From: Acidobacteriota bacterium
Lineage (GTDB): Bacteria; Acidobacteriota; Terriglobia; Terriglobales; Acidobacteriaceae
DNA: 63,282 bases
NCBI GenBank assembly: GCA_021792135.1
Contig: JAJYVF010000032.1
Coordinates: 1-63,282, forward strand
Direction: 5' to 3'
Shown: positions 61,144 to 63,282 of the stretch, one piece after another
How positions within the stretch are numbered: the first letter of the stretch is position 1
Layout: every line of letters starts with the position of its first letter
Made by a program: the position numbers and the translations under genes
The notes under the pieces: model-generated
What the model saw: the letters and a program-made list of their open reading frames with translations, nothing else
The model's database searches: none
What the model was told of the DNA's origin: nothing

Positions 61144-62019
61144 ATGGTCAGTATGAATAGGCTGAGCGCAACCGAGCGGGTCCAAGTTATCAAGTGCCTC
61201 TGCGAAGGCATGAGCATTCGCAGCACGGTGCGGATCACTGGCATAGCGAAGAACACCGTCGTGAAGCTGCTCTGCGATATGGGCTGCGCTTGTGCCGACT
61301 ACCACCATAGGACCGTGTGGAACCTAACCGTCCAGCGCCTTCAGTGCGATGAAATCTGGAGCATCGTCGGCGCCAAGAAAAAGAATGTCACGCCCGAACA
61401 AGAAGCGGAGGGATGGGGCGACGTTTGGACGTGGACGGCGATTGACGCCGACACCAAGTTCTGCGTGACCTACTTCGTTGGGGACCGTGGGAAGCATTCA
61501 GCGTTCGCGTTTATGGAGGATTGCGCCTCTCGGATAAACGGACGCCTCCAGATCACCACGGACGCGCACAAACCGTATCTGGCAGCCGTGGAGAAGGCTT
61601 TCGGGGGAGATGCCGACTACGCGCAACTCCACAAAATTTACGGTGCCAGCGAAGCCAATGAAGCGCGGTACAGCCCCGCAACCTGCATCGGCTGCGAAAT
61701 GAAAACTGTGAGCGGGGTACCTGACCCCAAACACGTCAGCACGTCCTACGTTGAACGCCAAAACCTGACGATGCGGATGTCGATGCGGCGGTTTACGCGG
61801 CTGACCAATGCGTTCTCAAAGAAAGTCGAAAACCACGGTCACATGGTCGCGCTCTACTTCGCGTACTACAACTTCTGCCGAGTTCATTCCACACTGCGCG
61901 TGACGCCAGCAATGGAGGCAGGGCTGGCCGATCACATCTGGAGCGTGGAGGAATTGGTCGAACTGCTGCCAGAGCCGAAGGCGAAGAAGCGCGGACCTTA
62001 TAAGAAACGCGCAGCGTAG
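61144..62019 (+). CDS. IS1-like DDE transposase
   Basis: This 291-aa protein has an N-terminal helix-turn-helix (SIRSTVRITGIAKNTVVKLL). A DDE core follows with D in QCDEIWSIVG, D in TTDAHKPYL and E in STSYVERQNLTMRMSMRRF. It ends in a basic tail KKRGPYKKRAA. AGAGGTAAGC before this ATG favours 61,144 over the upstream frame start at 61,087. It is a single ORF with no programmed frameshift, unlike classical IS1. It should cut at the GGTAGTG ends. Confidence 0.88.
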   Translation: MVSMNRLSATERVQVIKCLCEGMSIRSTVRITGIAKNTVVKLLCDMGCACADYHHRTVWNLTVQRLQCDEIWSIVGAKKKNVTPEQEAEGWGDVWTWTAIDADTKFCVTYFVGDRGKHSAFAFMEDCASRINGRLQITTDAHKPYLAAVEKAFGGDADYAQLHKIYGASEANEARYSPATCIGCEMKTVSGVPDPKHVSTSYVERQNLTMRMSMRRFTRLTNAFSKKVENHGHMVALYFAYYNFCRVHSTLRVTPAMEAGLADHIWSVEELVELLPEPKAKKRGPYKKRAA

Positions 62020-62112
62020 GAACCACGCATAATATACCAGTTTGGGACGCCTTTTCCACAGAAATGGGCGTTTCTTGTGGAAAAACCATACCGAAACGGG
62101 TAGAATCGAGCC

Positions 62113-62700
62113 ATGGAGGCGAATCAAAAGCGAACCGTGGCGATTTCGTTTGTATTCGACATTCGCAAGGCCATCGCCGCCACTGCTTTTCTAGCGGAGC
62201 GAGAAGCTGGAAAGCTGGATATGTTTTTGTCCATCAAGATGCTCTATCTGGCCGACAAGAAGGCGCTAGAACGGTGGGGAAAAACAGTAACCGGCGACAG
62301 AATGGTTTCAATGCCGCAGGGTCCGGCCCTGAGTAGAATCTACAATCTCTTTAAGGGCCAAGGAACCGTTGATGATCTGCGCGAGTGGAAAGGGAACTTC
62401 AGTGCAACAGTCGGCAACACTATTCGCCTGCTGAAGAGTCCCGATCTAGGCCCCCTTTCTGATGAGGAGAAGGAGGTTCTAGAGGATGCACGCACGGAGA
62501 TACATAGCGTGGCCCCCTATGAGGTAGCTGAGTGGCTACACGAAAGCTGCCCCGAATGGGAGGACCCGCACGGCAGTAGTCGCGCGATTGATCCTGCGGT
62601 GATCCTGCGGAAAGCTGGTCGCACCGACCAGGAAATTCGAATGATTGAGCAATCCAGCGAGGAGTTCAAACAGATAGAGAAAGTGTTTAGTCATCTCTAG
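62113..62700 (+). CDS. Panacea-domain (SocA-like) antitoxin candidate
   Basis: This 195-aa protein has MLYLADKKALERWGKTVTGDRMVSMPQGPALSRIYNL, the characteristic start of the Panacea/DUF4065 domain also found in SocA antitoxins. Such proteins act as general-purpose neutralisers of many toxin types. A small gene follows after nine bases, which fits a toxin-antitoxin operon. It is carried as passenger DNA inside the element. Confidence 0.85.
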   Translation: MEANQKRTVAISFVFDIRKAIAATAFLAEREAGKLDMFLSIKMLYLADKKALERWGKTVTGDRMVSMPQGPALSRIYNLFKGQGTVDDLREWKGNFSATVGNTIRLLKSPDLGPLSDEEKEVLEDARTEIHSVAPYEVAEWLHESCPEWEDPHGSSRAIDPAVILRKAGRTDQEIRMIEQSSEEFKQIEKVFSHL

Positions 62701-62709
62701 GAACTCGAA

Positions 62710-63072
62710 ATGAAACTCGGGGATGCTTTTACGATGGCGGTCCCGCCTCGTTATGACACGCCTCATCTCTTTTTCGTGATCTCCGATCCCTCCAAATCTG
62801 GAGGAATCTATCACATCGTCAACATCACGACAGACTATATACGGGCAGGAAAAGACTGCATCCTGGATGTCGGCGACCATCATTGGATAACGGAACTGTC
62901 TTATGTATCGTTCCGCGATGCCAGAGAAATCACCCCTGATTTAAACCTCGACTCTCTGGTGGGGAAACTCGTCACGATGCAAGCTCCGTTGCGTCAAGAC
63001 ATTCTGGAGAAAATCGTGGGCGTCGCGAAGACGACTAAGGGATACAGGAACGAGTTCAAGTCCTTTCTCTGA
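62710..63072 (+). CDS. putative toxin partner of the Panacea protein
   Basis: This 120-aa protein of unknown family starts MKLGDAFTMAVPP. Beta-rich stretches follow (HLFFVISDPSK, YHIVNITTDY), with a reminder of PemK/MazF-like folds in its opening and in LSYVSFRDAREI. It is encoded directly behind the Panacea gene and ends ten bases before the right inverted repeat. A toxin role is inferred from the pairing. No catalytic residues can be named. Confidence 0.6.
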   Translation: MKLGDAFTMAVPPRYDTPHLFFVISDPSKSGGIYHIVNITTDYIRAGKDCILDVGDHHWITELSYVSFRDAREITPDLNLDSLVGKLVTMQAPLRQDILEKIVGVAKTTKGYRNEFKSFL

Positions 63073-63082
63073 GGCCCAAATT

Positions 63083-63101
63083 TTCAAACTGACCCACTAC
63101 C
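63083..63101 (-). repeat. right terminal inverted repeat of the IS1-like element
   Basis: This is the exact inverted copy of the 19-bp left end. The second copy of CGGAATTT follows at 63,102-63,109. Confidence 0.93.
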
Positions 63102-63231
63102 CGGAATTTGTGATTGACGGAGTACAAGAGCAAACGGAGATTCTTCGCTTACCACCCCTGATCTGACCCCGTTCTTCGTCCAATTGACTATACGAGATTC
63201 ATAGTCGCCGTCGGGGCGGCGGGAAAGTGGG

Positions 63232-63268
63232 AAACGCCAACGGCGTTTTCCAAGCGGGCGCAGCCCGC
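63232..63268. repeat. paired-hairpin intergenic repeat at the window end
   Basis: AAACGCC-AAC-GGCGTTT (63,232-63,248) and GCGGGC-GCA-GCCCGC (63,254-63,268) are two adjacent perfect hairpins joined by a 5-base linker. The arrangement matches the paired hairpins between korA and korB. Confidence 0.6.
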
Positions 63269-63282
63269 GTCTTTTCCACCAC

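Larger units (their letters stand above)
59679..63101 (+). mobile_element. IS1-like insertion element with passenger genes (3.4 kb)
   Basis: The element is bounded by 19-bp perfect inverted repeats starting GGTAGTG and flanked by the 8-bp duplication CGGAATTT. It holds five genes: a small basic protein, a P63C-domain protein (minus strand), a DDE transposase and a Panacea/toxin pair. A normal IS1-family element is about 0.7-1.6 kb, so this one carries roughly 2 kb of cargo. Intact ends and duplications suggest a recent insertion. The family call rests on the transposase type, the GGT-start ends and the 8-bp duplication. Confidence 0.88.

Overview
The window is GC-rich DNA, roughly 60% G+C by eye, and looks chromosomal. 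It most likely comes from an acidobacterium of the Terriglobia/Acidobacteriaceae type. Evidence: three very long TonB-dependent receptors, each with an N-terminal carboxypeptidase-regulatory-like domain; a KorAB-type 2-oxoacid:ferredoxin oxidoreductase; Gfo/Idh, GMC and GH3 sugar-degradation genes; and short paired-hairpin repeats of the kind that give spurious 'KGHGFSRA' ORFs in that phylum. No rRNA, CRISPR array or replication origin was seen.

Layout. 0-6.5 kb: a YeiH-type exporter with a coupled 38-aa membrane protein and an upstream leader peptide ending in Cys-Cys-Cys-Arg-stop, a small beta-barrel protein, korB-korA and a UPF0303 gene. 6.5-12 kb: tRNA-Leu(UAA), a bacterial eRF1-like protein, a second small barrel protein and a membrane-anchored sensor/trehalose-6-phosphate synthase fusion. 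12-21.7 kb: a broken FAD-dependent oxidoreductase, a tartrate/malate dehydrogenase plus MFS pair, a phosphonate-degradation cluster (PhnX, a TIGR03364-like FAD oxidoreductase, an OPA-type transporter, a PbfA-like PLP enzyme) and a broken phospholipase C. 21.8-50.5 kb: a carbohydrate region with GntR and ROK regulators, a CpxAR-like two-component system, three outer-membrane receptors, a GMC dehydrogenase with a nine-haem cytochrome, and sugar enzymes including GH3 and a polysaccharide deacetylase.

51.3-54.1 kb carries the most unusual locus. The first gene encodes a class II nucleotidyl cyclase, the family of anthrax edema factor and Pseudomonas ExoY, with almost every catalytic residue at the expected spacing. 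About 30 bp downstream is a lower-GC gene for a membrane protein with a long coiled coil and an unassigned soluble domain. I propose this pair as a candidate cyclic-nucleotide signalling or defence module, analogous to Pycsar but built on a different cyclase class. That function is inference.

54.1-59.7 kb holds a PAS-GGDEF diguanylate cyclase, then an HxlR-DoxX-VOC-Asp-box-MoaD-DinB-VOC run in which the MoaD-like gene has lost its stop codon after Gly-Gly. From 59,679 to 63,101 lies a complete 3.4-kb IS1-like mobile element with 19-bp terminal inverted repeats and 8-bp target duplications. It carries a small basic protein, a P63C-domain protein, the DDE transposase and a Panacea-type antitoxin/toxin pair. 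The last 170 bases hold another paired-hairpin repeat.
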